Assembly: GCA_034509925.1 (NCBI GenBank)
Contig: CM067527.1
Location: forward strand, 6,673,501-6,737,500
Direction: 5' to 3'
DNA: 64,000 nt
Origin: Hirudinaria manillensis
Lineage: Eukaryota > Annelida > Clitellata > Hirudinida > Hirudinidae
Positions 1-11,913 of the stretch are shown piece by piece. The translations under genes and the position numbers were made by a program. The notes below the pieces were generated by a model. It had not been told where the DNA came from, did not search any database, and was given only the letters and a program-made list of their open reading frames with translations. The stretch's first letter is position 1. Every line of letters begins with the position of its first letter.

Positions 1-982
1 TTTCTCATATATATTAACGACATATACACTGTCTGTGAAAACTTATTCTTGTTTGCGGACGACACAAAAATATATAGAGTTATTAGCGAAGAGGAGGACT
101 GCAGCAAGTTACAGGTGGACGTGGATAACGTAATTGATTGGTTCAACAGATGGCAAATGAAAGTTAATATGAACAAATGTTGTGCACTGCATGTAGGGGG
201 GAGACACCAACTTGAGTAGCTACCAGCTAACAGACCCAGATGGAACAAAATATGAAATTCCAGTTTACAACTCGTTCACGGACCTTGGAATTATTGTAGA
301 TTCAGATTTAAAATTCAAAGAACACATTCTCTCAAGGGTTAAGAAAGCAAATATGATGTTGGGTATCATAGCAAGAAATTTTAGATACCTGTCGGATTTT
401 GCTTTCGTGAGTTTGTATAAGTCTTTGGTGAGGTCTCAGATGGAGTATGGAGTACAGGTGTGGAGCCCTTATAGACAGGGAATGATTGATGCGATTGAAG
501 GAGTACAAAGAAGAGCTACAAGATTAAGACCATCCTGTAGGGACCTTCCTTACCAATCGAGACTAGAGAAACTGAAATTGCCAAGTTTATGTTATAGAAG
601 AAAAAGAGCTGATTTGATTTTGTTGTTTAAGTTGTTGACAAGTGGAATGAAAGATTTAGTTTGTCCTTCCCTTTCTGTCTGCACATATTCCAAGACCAGA
701 GGACATGAAAGAAAACTAATGACAAGACTGGCCCACAAAGATTGCAGAAAGTTTTATTTTTGCAACAGAGTGGTCCAGGAATGGAATAGTTTGCCACAGG
801 AGGTTGTGATGTCAAGGGATGTGGGGGAATTTAAGAGAAACTTGGATGGTTTTTTTGTTAATAGAATTTACAATTTAGATTGAGGGGTTGGTGCACTGGT
901 TTTTGTTTTAGTTTTCGGTTTCGGCGAGGGGCCGTTGGCCCGTGCTGATTCTTTTCAAATAAATTCAAATAAATAATATTTA
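1..982 (+). mobile_element. CR1/L2-like non-LTR retrotransposon, 3' end, frameshifted
   Basis: The window opens inside a reverse transcriptase. Frame 1 (1-216) reads FLIYINDIY, then FADDTKIY, the catalytic palm motif of non-LTR reverse transcriptases, then WFNRWQMKVN. It stops at a TAG just after a run of six G at about 198-203. The coding sequence continues in frame 2 (212-883) through LGIIVDSDLKFKEH, SLVRSQMEYGVQVWSP and EWNSLPQEVV, the usual C-terminal part of CR1/L2/Jockey-type ORF2. A one-base slip in the G run explains the break, so this copy is dead. After the stop at 881-883 there is a short 3' UTR ending in a TTCAAATAAAT tandem tail, typical of CR1/L2 rather than poly(A) L1. The 5' part lies outside the window. 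The exact clade is inferred. Confidence 0.88.
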
Positions 983-1792
983 AAGTTGAAGTTGATTTTG
1001 TGTTAATTTCTCATATACAAGATAAACTTTTATTTTCACCTAAAAATGAATTAATTCATTGATGCCATCTTTTATAGAGACTAATTCATCAAGATCAAGG
1101 ATATATATACATATATGTATGGAAAGCCCGTTATTGTCCACTTGCAGAACAATTTCCAAATGTTCGGGGATCCTATCTGTCATTGTGAGTCCCAAAGCTT
1201 GAACCAGGTAGAATTGTTTTGTATCCTTTTTGTTTGTAATTGATGCGATTTCTCCGGATATTTTTTTAAATTTAACATTTTTAAACGTTACGTGAATGAC
1301 ACTTTATTAAAGTTAGTTCAAAAATAAGATTTTTTTCAAAATGAATAGTTTAAAAATGTTAAATTTATTAAATGATTTTAATAGTTTATCGTGAATCGCA
1401 TGAAATTTTATTTGAAATAAATACTAAATTCAATTATGAATTCAATTCAACAATTATCTTTTTAATCAAGAATATTGTTTCCTTTGAAGAATTTTAAGAA
1501 AATGTCGACTGAATTGGTCGATTCAGATTCATTTGGGTTGGATCATCATCAAAAGCTACTCTGGTTACAGGGAAGTGCTCTGCGTTTATTTGTTAACAAA
1601 TAAAATTTAATGTTTTCATTTAAACCCTCTAAGTTAAATTTTCAATTTACGAGATTTAAATGCAAACATTATCAACAAAAAAATTATTTTTTACGTTAAT
1701 GTTAACAAAGTATCAACTTTGACCAAACCTAATGAAATGGCAGATGTAAAAAAGATAATAAATTAAATGTTATGGTTGGTAGTTCCACTTCA
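983..1792. other. AT-rich intergenic spacer
   Basis: About 0.8 kb between the retrotransposon tail and the stop codon of the first minus-strand secreted gene. I see no ORF, RNA gene or organised repeat in it. It presumably contains the 3' UTR of the gene to its right. Confidence 0.5.
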
Positions 1793-3997
1793 TTAAAACT
1801 TACATTGGCAGAGGGTCATGGCTCTAACACTCCCTTCAACTGTGAATTCTTTAAGGTAGGTGGCGTGTTTGGCTCCTGCGCTCGCTTCTGCTTCGGTCAC
1901 CTTGAATATTTTCCTGAATTTAGAAGTAAAATTTAAATTATTTAATTAATTAGGCTTCGAATATTAATTAAAATCTCATTGTGGTGACTCACCCTGCTTC
2001 TTTGGTGGTAAAGAATAGCACATCGTTTCCTGCAGCAAATCCAACAATTTCATCATCTGCAAGGTAATACTCTTCAAATGGTTCTCCTTCTTTGGGGGAT
2101 AAGTATATTTCCCTGTTACTGACGGCATATGCTAGTTTGGCTGTAAGGAGTTTTAAATAATCATTGCTAAAATAAATAAAACATAGTAAATTTATTTGAT
2201 ATCAATTCGGATAATTAAAAATTAAATGAATTTAAATATATTTAAAAATTGGAATAAAATTAAATTAGTCTTATAATTTACGTCAAATTATTTCAAAATG
2301 GTTGAAGAATAAGTCAAATGATGCTTACCATCAGGGCTAATTCTCCACTGATCAAAGCATTTAGGAAGAGCTTGGTTGTAAGTTTCATCGACTTTGTTTT
2401 TTTCAACGTCGAAAACCTTTCCATAACTCTTTCCAGCGGAACAGTCATCAAAGAATATTTCTCTTAAAAGGGAGCAATTACAAATTATAATTTATAAAAA
2501 TAAATTTATAACATTATAAAATAATTTATAAAATTTAATGCGCTAGTCTTCAGGGGGGCTTGATTTGTAAATACTTTAATAGTTTTCGCTTCATAAAATT
2601 ACGGAATTAATGCTTATTAGAATGCATTTTAAAATCCTCGAACATATTTAGCAATGCGATTTAAAACTGACGTTTTGTAACGTGGATCCACATCTACGCA
2701 ATTCATGTTGGCATCCAAATTTTTCAGTCCATCCATTTGCTTTTCTTCTTGACCACTATCGAAGTCGTACATTGTCAACTGCTTCGTTTTCAGAAAGTAA
2801 AGGTAAACTTTATCACCCTCTCCAAGTCCCACGGTTGTGGCAAACTCATCTTTTAATAAAATGTGAAGGAATAATTGCAATTATATTTAAAATATCAAAC
2901 TAATAAGTTATCAATATTTCAAAATAAATATTATCAATTGCATTTAAAAACGTACTTTGACAGACAACAGCAAAGGACATATATTAATTAATTTGAATTT
3001 ATTTTATGTTAATTATAAAACTAATTCTTGACATTATATTTCGTCAAAACAAATTTACTTGTAATGATAGAAATGAAATAAAGAATCGAATTATTTAAAG
3101 AGGTTTCAAGGAAATGAAAGCTATTAATAATTTAGCAGGCGAAAATATTCTAACTTTCTTTCAATGTTTTTATTGTTGCTTTATTTCCCTTCGTAGTAAA
3201 GTTAAAAAATCCGACCGTTGTGGAATTAACATAGCTCCAATAAAGAAGTTTCTCCTGACAGTCCAAAAACAAATTGTCCACTTGATTATTCTGAGTTTCG
3301 ATTGATAACAATGACTCAACATTATTAAATTCAAAATTCGTTTGGTAAAATGTCAAGCCAGATGATGTTTCTGATAAGTATATCAAATATGGATCCGCTA
3401 AAAAGAACAATAATAAATCATTTATTATGAATTTTTTTTCAAAATTTTTTTGAACTGTCTCTTAAATTCTTAAGAGATTATCACTCCTATATTGTTATTA
3501 TTAATTAACATTGATTACCGCTAAAAGAATATAAACTTTTTCATAGACATAGTTGTGAATGTAAAAACAAGGATGAATTAATATTTTTTGTTTTAATAAC
3601 AAATTAAATTACATATAATATTAATAAAATATAATATAATAATTATTATTTAATTTGAAAAAATACTACATTAACTTAATCCGAAATAAAAGCAGAAACC
3701 TTTGAATGAACCTCCTGCAGCAGCTCCAGATTGAAGTTGCAAGGCGGTAAGATCTCTTATAAGTCGTTTTTCTCCTCCTCCTGTAACTACGTCCATTACC
3801 GTATCTATAGCCGTTTCCTTAATAAAAGTTTTAGCTATTTTCTTCAAGATCAGTCCCGGCTTCCTGGCAACACTCCTGATGACGCATCTGAAGACTATTT
3901 TGGCAACGATTCTCAAGAAGAGGAAAAAGGCTGCAAATATCCCCCCTGATGCAGTTGAAGCGACATTAAACAAGATGAACAATGTTAACCATTTCAT
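1793..3997 (-). CDS. Secreted protein with LDLR class-B/YWTD-like segment, array member 1 (373 aa)
   Basis: Six exons on the minus strand keep reading phase throughout: 3997-3700, 3397-3155, 2849-2672, 2462-2329, 2140-1993 and 1913-1793. The protein starts with a signal peptide (MKWLTLFILFNVASTASG). A basic, hydrophobic stretch follows (about residues 20-65), then a possible processing site, GGEKRLIRDL. Exon 2 carries VDNLFLDCQEKLLYWSY, which resembles the LDL-receptor class-B (YWTD) propeller repeat. Exons 3-6 hold VYLYF, CVDVDPR, a C-rich FFDDCSAGKSYG and AVSNREIYLS, which look like further beta-blades. Exons 3, 4 and 5 have exactly the same lengths (178, 134, 148) as in the next paralogue. 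I do not recognise the family. A secreted or extracellular beta-propeller-like protein is an inference from the signal peptide and YWTD pattern. Confidence 0.8.
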
Positions 3998-4036
3998 AAT
4001 AAGTTTGTAAGATGTCCGAAGAGATGAGGTGACTGT

Positions 4037-4044
4037 TATTTATA
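4037..4044 (-). promoter_or_regulatory. TATA box of array member 1
   Basis: TATAAATA on the minus strand, 40 bp upstream of the ATG at 3997. The same element stands 34-43 bp before the ATG in all four paralogues, so the transcript leader must be very short (about 10 nt if initiation is 30 bp downstream). Confidence 0.7.
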
Positions 4045-4591
4045 CTAATACAGAATATTTGTGGACTAAGTTGAGGGATGTTTAAATTCTTATGTTAAAC
4101 TTGGAGTAATTCGATCCGTTTATAGGAGATTCAATCGAAAACATTGTTTGTTGCTGTTGTTAAAAACATCTGAGGTCTATAATTTCATTGGATTTCTTAA
4201 TTTACAATATTTTCAATTAATAATCTCCAAAGTTATAATTCGATCGGTAATCAACAGCCAATTTAAACTCGGTTACTCGATGGCTTACAAAGTGACATGT
4301 GAATTAATTTGTAATTAATTTTTGACCATTTTACTTTGAATAGTTTGGTGTTACATTAAAACCAAAAGTTAATTTGTATTAACTTATTATTATTATATTA
4401 ACATTATTCGATTTTAATTTCAAGCGGAATTATATAATTAAAAGTCCACTTTCTTTAATCTATCTCGTTCAACATTTCATTAGCAAATCTCGTTTAAAAA
4501 CTGATTGCCAAATAAAACTAATAACGTATTACATCAGTTTATATATTTTATAATTATAAAGTCCTAGCGTGGATGGCGGATTAATAACAGA

Positions 4592-4669
<78 letters not shown>

Positions 4670-5880
4670 TAATAGATTAAAGAATTAAAATAATTGCATA
4701 CATCAAAGTTACATTTGAACCTAACCTAATTAAATCAACATTAGCATTTTATTGTTTTTTTTTTAGAATTTAAATGACATTTTTTAAATGACATTTTTTA
4801 AATGGTCATAGTCAGACTCGATATTTGCTCGAGTCAAAGGCATTTATGGAATTTAATAGTTACTTTAAAGTCTTTAATCATAAAAAAAATGCAAAAAATA
4901 CAATAGTATTCAAAAATTGAAACTAATATTCTTCAAAAATAATTAACAATAATACAAGCCTGAATCAACATCCTCACCACACAGCAAACATTATCCTCTA
5001 AAAACCGACTTATTTATTTTGACTAATTCATATTTAAAAAAAAAAGGGAAATACCTCTCACAGTATCAATATCTCCCAGCATCGGTACCCCAGATCATAC
5101 AAAGGAAAACACGTAAAGCCTGTAATGAGGCAAAGCAACAAAAAGACATTCTTAATAGTGATTGTTTCTTTTATATGTTTTATCATAATTTATTTTAAAT
5201 GCTTTGATCCTTCGGTTTTAATTTTGTTTTACTTTTCATTAATTCATTATTCTCATGAATATTTCAGGAGATGTCGTGAAAATGTTATTATTTTGTAAAT
5301 ATTATTTTAAAAGTTGATATTATTCATGGTGTAATTTATGCAAAATCGAGATTTTGCAAAAAAAAAAAAGAATTGGCAAAGGAAAACGAATCTATTGAAC
5401 GCTTTTAAAGTTACTTTGTTACCATTTTTATCTTGATTTTAGAATTTTTGGTTTGTTATAATTTTGATTTTATTTTTTTCTGAATGAGTCATTCAAATTG
5501 CTTTGGACTGGATCTTTGTCAAGGGTATCCAGAATTAGCGCAAATGCCTAAATTCTGAATAAATATTCTGTGAAATGTTTATTTGAAATAACAGCCTTCA
5601 CAAAAATCTGTTACAAGCAAATTTTAATCATGACCAATTTCAGATTTGTTTAATTTATGGAAACAATAACAATTAATTATAACAATCCAACTAAACAAAT
5701 ACACAATTAAATAGAATTTAGGAAATTTTTCAAAACTACTGCAACTTCCTCACATCCAGATCCCTGCTTCCAACAACAATTAATGAAACAAAACTGTTTT
5801 TAAAAAGTTCATTGTAAGCAAGTTCTTTGCAAAATAAAATAAAGTAAGGTTGGCAGCTCTGTGCATCTTACATTAAAAAG
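4045..5880. other. Spacer between array members 1 and 2, with an (AAT)n microsatellite
   Basis: 1.8 kb of AT-rich DNA holding the upstream region of member 1 and the 3' flank of member 2. Apart from the AAT repeat at 4592-4669, I see no gene or transposon. Confidence 0.5.
4592..4669. repeat. (AAT)n microsatellite
   Basis: About 26 near-perfect AAT units, the longest simple repeat in the window. Confidence 0.97.
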
Positions 5881-7915
5881 TCATTGATGTAGAACCATAG
5901 CTCTTACAATCCCCTGAACCTCGAATTCTTCAAGGTAAGTTGCATGTTTGGCTCCTGAGCTCGCTTGTGCTTTGGTCACCTTGAATATTTTCCTGAATTT
6001 GGAAGCAACGTTTAAATTATTTCACTAATTATTTAATTAATTAGGCTTCAAATGTTAATTAAAATCTCAGTGTGGTGATTCACCCTGGTTCTTTGGTAGT
6101 AAAGAATAGCACATCGTTTCCTGCAGCAAATCCAACAATTTCATCATCTGCAAGGTAATACTCTTCAAATGGCGCTCCTTCTTTGGGGGACAAATATATT
6201 TCCCTGTTACTGACTGCATATGCTTGGTTGGCTGCAGAACATTTAATACGAGAGATTTTGACTGCTAATAGCACTTTTGAATCAGCAATTTTGAAAATAA
6301 AATATTTTCGTCATATGATTTTAAATATCATATTTTCATTTTTGTATTTCAATTAAAAAATAAACAAATAGAATAAGTTTCAGAATATACGATACCGTTA
6401 GGACTTATTTTCCATTGGTCAAAGCATTTAATCAGAGCCTGAGTGTAACTTTCGTCAACTTTGTCTTTGTTTACATCAAACACTCTCCCAAAACTACTTT
6501 TGCCGGAACAGTCTTCGTAAAATATTTGCCTTAAAAATTTTATAACTTTTAATTTCTCTTTTAATTCTACTTTCATTTTAATCATATTTATGTGTGCTTG
6601 AGTTATTAGTAATTAATGTTTCATAACCAGCCCTTGATTGCTATTTACTAGAAATTCATTTATTCATTCTTAATTATAATTTCTGGACAAAACATATTCC
6701 CATTGCACTCACGCTCTGTCACGTGGATCCACATCGACGCAGTCCATGTTAATGTCCGCATTCTTCAGTCCATTCAGTTCTTTTTCCAGTCGGCCGCTTT
6801 CGAAATCGTACATCAGCAACTGCTTCGTCATCGGAAAGTAAAGGTAAACTTTGCCACTCTTTCCAATCCCGACGGTTGTGGCAGATTCATCTTTAATCAA
6901 AATCGACAAGAATTTGATAATTAAATGATTGTTAAAATTATTTTAACAGAAGTTGGAATAATGTTATTTTATAAATTATTTTAATAGCATTTTAACGCTG
7001 GAAAAATTTATTAGTCGTTAAACTTAAAATTCATTGACCTATGTACCGTAATAAATGTTATTTATGAATAATTTTTTTTTTCAATTTGTAGTCATTTCAA
7101 TCATAAGTCATGAAATAACATTTAAACCTCCTTTCAAATATTTTATTTTTGGTTCATCCACTTTCGAGAGATTTAAACGTCCGACCAAAGTGGATCCATC
7201 ATAGCTCCAATACAGAAGCTTTTCCCGATGATCCAGAAACAAATTATCCACTCGATTATTTTGATATTCAGTTGTTACAAGTTTTTCGATGTTGTGTAAT
7301 TCAAAATCACTTTTGTAGAATGTCATGTCTGCTGCTGCTTCCGATAAGTATACCAAATAGTTCGGACCAAGGGCTATAGAGTTTTTTAAAACAATTATTT
7401 AATTGTATATAACATTTTATGTTATAAAGGATGTAATTAGATATAGACTACACAAGATAGTCTGAAATACGTTGATTTAATAATATTTATCATCGAAGTC
7501 ATTTGTATTATATTTCTCCAGAATGAATGGCTCATAGTTGAATATATTTCGGTCAATAATTTTATACTTTACAATATTCACTGAATAATGAAGTTATGTC
7601 TAGAAACACTGAAATTTTTTTTAGAATGATTATTTTCAAAATCAGTGTTTATCCAAAATCAAAATAAGAAAAATTTATACCTTTTTCAGCACCTCCAGCT
7701 TTTCTTTCAGGAGTCCTGTAAGTATCTTTTCCAAATTTTTTAGGGGATTTTCTAAGAGGACCTTTACAAATTATATTTCCATTAAATATATTTCTCAATT
7801 TATTTTTCATCGACTCACCGAATCCTTTGACATGAACTGTATTATTTCCAACTCGAACTGTCAACGTTATTGCTGAAGCGACAAAAAGTATGAAAAATAT
7901 CAATAATCGACTCAT
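5881..7915 (-). CDS. Secreted protein with LDLR class-B/YWTD-like segment, array member 2 (350 aa)
   Basis: Paralogue of the gene at 1793-3997 with the same six-exon plan: 7915-7681, 7373-7128, 6890-6713, 6529-6396, 6231-6084 and 5992-5881. Reading phase is preserved at every junction. The signal peptide is MSRLLIFFILFVASAITLTV. The rest of exon 1 is strongly basic (KSPKKFGKDTYRTPERK) and cannot be lined up with exon 1 of member 1. Exon 2 has the clearest propeller motif, VDNLFLDHREKLLYWSYDG. Exon 5 (IYLSPKEGAPFEEYYLADD) and the adjoining intron are almost identical to those of member 1, showing recent duplication or gene conversion at the 3' end. Function is unknown; secretion is inferred from the signal peptide. 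Confidence 0.8.
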
Positions 7916-7948
7916 GGCTTGTTATTGATAACGAACAACCATTGAATA

Positions 7949-7955
7949 ATTTATA
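7949..7955 (-). promoter_or_regulatory. TATA box of array member 2
   Basis: TATAAAT on the minus strand, 34 bp upstream of the ATG at 7915, matching the position in the other three paralogues. Confidence 0.68.
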
Positions 7956-9730
7956 GCCAAAAAGAATTGATGATGAACTAATTTTCAATTGGTTTAGTTA
8001 ACCTATTTTTAAATCAAACTTAATAACCCCAAGAATTTCAATACATTTATTAGATCACATTGAAATATTTGTTTAAAATGTTTATTTAAAATGTAGTTGT
8101 AATATGTTTGCAAATTTGAATTTTATAAAATGTCACCGTAAATCGGCATTTAAGAGTTATTTACAAATTAAGCTTGCACTTTCAAAATATATCGATGAAT
8201 TTTTATAAGTATTATAAATGCTAAATTGGGAATTGGATTTAGAAAATTTGAATAAATATTAAAAACATGTTTTGATGAAAATCAATAAAAAATAATCTCT
8301 TCTGATTATCGATTTCAAACCTTCAACCTTATTCTTTCTTAGGTTGCGTTCGAATTTCGGGTGGGATTATTCAAACGTATGTTGTTCTGTTGCTTAAAAA
8401 ATAATGAAATATTTCAAGATTTCAAATCTTATTTATAAAATATGCCAGTTATATTTATAAGTTGAAATGAGTGCTCGGACACCCTTTTCAAATTTCAGGC
8501 GTCTTTCTAAATCCTAAATGGACAATGATTGCTTACTTGAATTTATTAATTATTAAATTATCATTTGTAACTTATATGTTTTTTATTTAACAGATTTTGT
8601 TTTTTTCACCAAAAAGCTTTACAGTTAGATTGTATCTTTCGTTGTTTTTTTAGACTCTATGTCCTGAAATGGGTAATTAAATTATATAGAAATTAAATAA
8701 AAGAAAAACCCTTCATCTAAATTGCACGAGCTGATATTTATCCAAAACGTAACAGAAGTTTTTCATTCATTCATTTTTCAAATTTCAGCCAACTTAAGTA
8801 GCAGCACTCACTTTAAAAAAAAATCACTTGAATTTGACATGATATGCAATTTTATTTGTGTTGATAAGTTTATATGCATTTCCGGACATCCATCTGATCA
8901 CTGATTCCCAATCCTGGAAAGCGTAAGGAGTTTCAAAGGGCCGAAAGGGATGAACATGGCTGGAAATATAACTGTCCATGAGCTTGGAGGGGGAGTGTCT
9001 TATAACAAGAATCCGAACTGAAAACTCACCTATTTATGAAATCCTGTTGATTCTATTTCTTTTCCTCTTATAGTATTTTATTTTATTTTGTTTCTAATCA
9101 AATTTTTCATTTCCTCCTAGATATTCATCTTAATTCCAATTTTATTATTTAATTTCCTTTCATTTTATTAATTTAGCCGCTAGAGTGCTATCGTGTGTCT
9201 GATGGTTTGCTCGTTGGTGCCCTTACATCCCTTTGGGATAAAATCGTGACATTAAAATTTGCTAAATAAATGTAAATGTAAACAAATTATGTGGTATGAA
9301 AACAAAAAGAAACTAATTTGAGAAATTCTCATGTTGTTGTTGATTTTGAACATTTAATAATCTTTTTTTTTTAAATTGGCTGCATTAATCTCTTTTTTCT
9401 CCATTTTCTGTTTTAAATTTTACAAATAATGTGCAATTGATATAATAGCGGAAAACGGTTGTTCAAGAGTTAACAAGAGTAAAGTAATTACTGAAGCCTC
9501 TCGATTTCTAACCCCAAATAAAGCAACAAGATGAGAGCGGGCAATGTGTTACATTCGTCGTGTGGCCTGTTAAATTCAATCATTGCACTCAAAAATATCG
9601 GCTAAATACAAAATCACTTGAATTTTATAAACATTTATTGACCAGCTTAGCCAGCATCGATGTTTGAATTTAAATTAAAATCAAATTAATAGAAGTAAAT
9701 TAAAGATTTATTTAATTTCAAGAAATTATC
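7956..9730. other. Spacer between array members 2 and 3
   Basis: 1.8 kb of AT-rich sequence. The left part shows nothing I can name. The right part (about 8880-9292) looks like the decayed tail of a retroelement and is listed separately. Confidence 0.45.
8880..9292 (+). mobile_element. Possible retroelement 3' tail (LINE or SINE relic)
   Basis: A patch less AT-rich than its surroundings that ends in AAATTTGCTAAATAAATG followed by TGTAAATGTAAAC. This kind of short tandem A-rich end is common at the 3' termini of non-LTR elements. I find no intact coding segment and no clear target-site duplication, so the assignment is tentative. Confidence 0.3.
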
Positions 9731-10225
9731 CTCCTAATGAAGTCGTGTGTGATCCGGTAATCTTCGTCAAAGGCGTCCAAAGTCACTGTAATGCTTTTTG
9801 TAATTCTGCAATATTTGGTACAACTTTTAAAAAAATGAATAAATACTAATCCATTTCATCCAGATTTTAAACCAGTTTTATTCGAAAAGGTAATCTTTGA
9901 CGCTATCTTTGGCAAAACGAAGCAGGCTGTTTAGATCTCTTACAAATCGTTCACCTTGTACGCGTTGCCCAGATTGGCCAGACTGCCAAGATTCTACAGG
10001 TTGACCAGATTGATCAGATTCTCCAGGTTCCTCAGAATCTCCAAGACTAACAGAACTCGTAACCGCACCCATAGCTGTACCTATAGCCGCATCCTGAGCT
10101 ACACTTTTAGCTACACCTCCTAAAGAAATTTTAGAAACAGCCTTTCTCGCGGCAGTAAAAAATTTTGAAAATATTCCTGGATGAACAACATTAGAAGCAG
10201 TAAGAAACAACGTTAATCGACTCAT
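9731..10225 (-). CDS. Short secreted paralogue, array member 3 (115 aa in exon 1)
   Basis: An ORF from 10225 to 9878 with a hydrophobic leader (MSRLTLFLTASNVV), then an Ala/Lys-rich amphipathic stretch (residues about 20-50: FTAARKAVSKISLGG, QDAAIGTAMGAV). Next comes a Ser/Gly/Gln-rich repeat (SGQ, SWQSGQSGQ) and the array's shared RDL motif (ERFVRDLNSLL). There is no YWTD exon after it. The stop TAA lies inside an AATAAA signal (9877-9882), so the mRNA may end here as a one-exon gene. About 60 bp further on (9731-9818) is a stretch ending at TGA that reads LDAFDEDYRITHDF. It is preceded by TTGCAG and may be a second exon, but I found no donor in matching phase. Role unknown; a small secreted cationic peptide precursor is one possibility. 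Confidence 0.6.
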
Positions 10226-10262
10226 GTTTCGCTGTTATTGGAGATGTACATTCCTTTAAGAG

Positions 10263-10269
10263 TATTTAA
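10263..10269 (-). promoter_or_regulatory. TATA-like box of array member 3
   Basis: TTAAATA on the minus strand, 38 bp before the ATG at 10225. It is weaker than in the other three copies but in the same position. Confidence 0.5.
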
Positions 10270-11913
10270 GGAGAAATCATCGGCTTAAAATATTGAATTT
10301 ATTTTATTACTTGGTCTATCCCTGAGAATTTCGATATAGTTTCGTAAAAATCGGTTAAAAAAACAACAACAAATATATCCAAATGCTTGAAATAAGGTGG
10401 CAAGATTATTGAGCATCTTGCTCAGTAAATAAAACTTAGTAAATCCGAATTGTGCTCTGGATTTCTGATGATGAGTAAAATTTGATTTCTCTGAGCATTT
10501 TCTGACCTCCCCGCTCTAAAGGAGTTTTCCAAAATGAGGATTTAATAACAAAATAATTTAATAACATTTCCGACGACATGGAATAAGTTTCGTGTAGTCA
10601 ATTTTTAAGATGATTAAACAATTTCCATGACTATAATGCAATTTTTCACTTTTGTAAGACGTTAATGCTCTGCTAATCTGCGATTCTATTCAGTAAGTTT
10701 TCTACGGACTAGATACTATAATTATTTACAATTTAAGTCAAAAATAAAAATGTTTTTTGATTTATGTATTTCCCGATTTTAAAGGGACTTTATTTATTTT
10801 GGATTGTTAGCATAAATGCTAAAAATTGAATTTATCAGAATAAAAAAGTGGGTCAACCATGTAAATGATCTTTACAGTTCATTGAATTTTAAACACAACA
10901 AAACCCCCCACAAAAACTTTGGTTGCAGTTTGAACTTCGTGTGGGTCAATTTAAAGACCCAAACCATCCCATTTCGATTATTCGACTATTTCATTATATT
11001 AATATATTTTCCTAAGGCTTTGTTGTTACATTACAGTGATTCAACAGGCCATGGATGGTCGCGAAATTCATTGGAATAGCCATTGGAATGCGTGGGGTTA
11101 GCGTCTAAGATTCCAAGTGCTTCGGAAATGATTGATCTTTGGTGCGAAAAGCAAGAAAGGTCATCGCCTCCAATAGAATTAAGCACTTCTCAGCTCCAAT
11201 AATTTAACAGTTCTTGTTAAATTCACTGATTAAATTCGCATAGTTAAATGCCTTCCAAATGGATCGAAATGGATCCTGAAGATATGTTGATACCTTGAAT
11301 AGTTTCATTTCTAAACTTAACAAATTTTTTTTCAAGTGTTGTTTTAACATTTCTGGTTGTGTATTACTTGCGAATAACAACTACTCTTTTTCCGTATTTT
11401 TCTTATAACTTAAAATTTTTAAGGCAGTAAATAGAAACCTGGTTTCGTAAAGAAAAACATCTGTTTATCCTGTTTCAAATAATGCGGCATTCAGCATGAA
11501 AATCAATGTAAAGCAAGTCTTATTTCAAAATTTATATCAAACGATGAGTTCCGAGAATTTATGTTTGGAGGAATAAAGGGTGAATAAATACGAGATTCAT
11601 CAGACGAATTTCTTAAATGATTTACTAGTTAAACTAATGTGATTTAATATAAAATAAAATAAATTTGATTGAATATTATTAAATTATTAAAGATCTAAAC
11701 GAATTATTAAAGTTATTTAATGTTTCCGACAAATTATTGACTGAATGGTCACATTGTCAATTGACTTGAACTTGATCTTCTTCAAAAGCATCCGAGTATT
11801 TTCATTTCTTCATTAATTGGTTAAATTCTTTATTTTCTGAAACAAAAATTCCAGCTATTTCATAAATCCGTAAAATTGGAAATATTATTTAGAAAATCAA
11901 AATTTGTATCGAA
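10270..11913. other. Spacer between array members 3 and 4
   Basis: 1.6 kb with no supported gene. On the minus strand near 11770-11790 a segment reading SDAFEEDQ resembles the LDAFDEDY stretch downstream of member 3, and lies at a similar distance (about 480 bp) from its ATG. Here it is cut off from the upstream ORF by an in-frame TGA. Confidence 0.4.
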
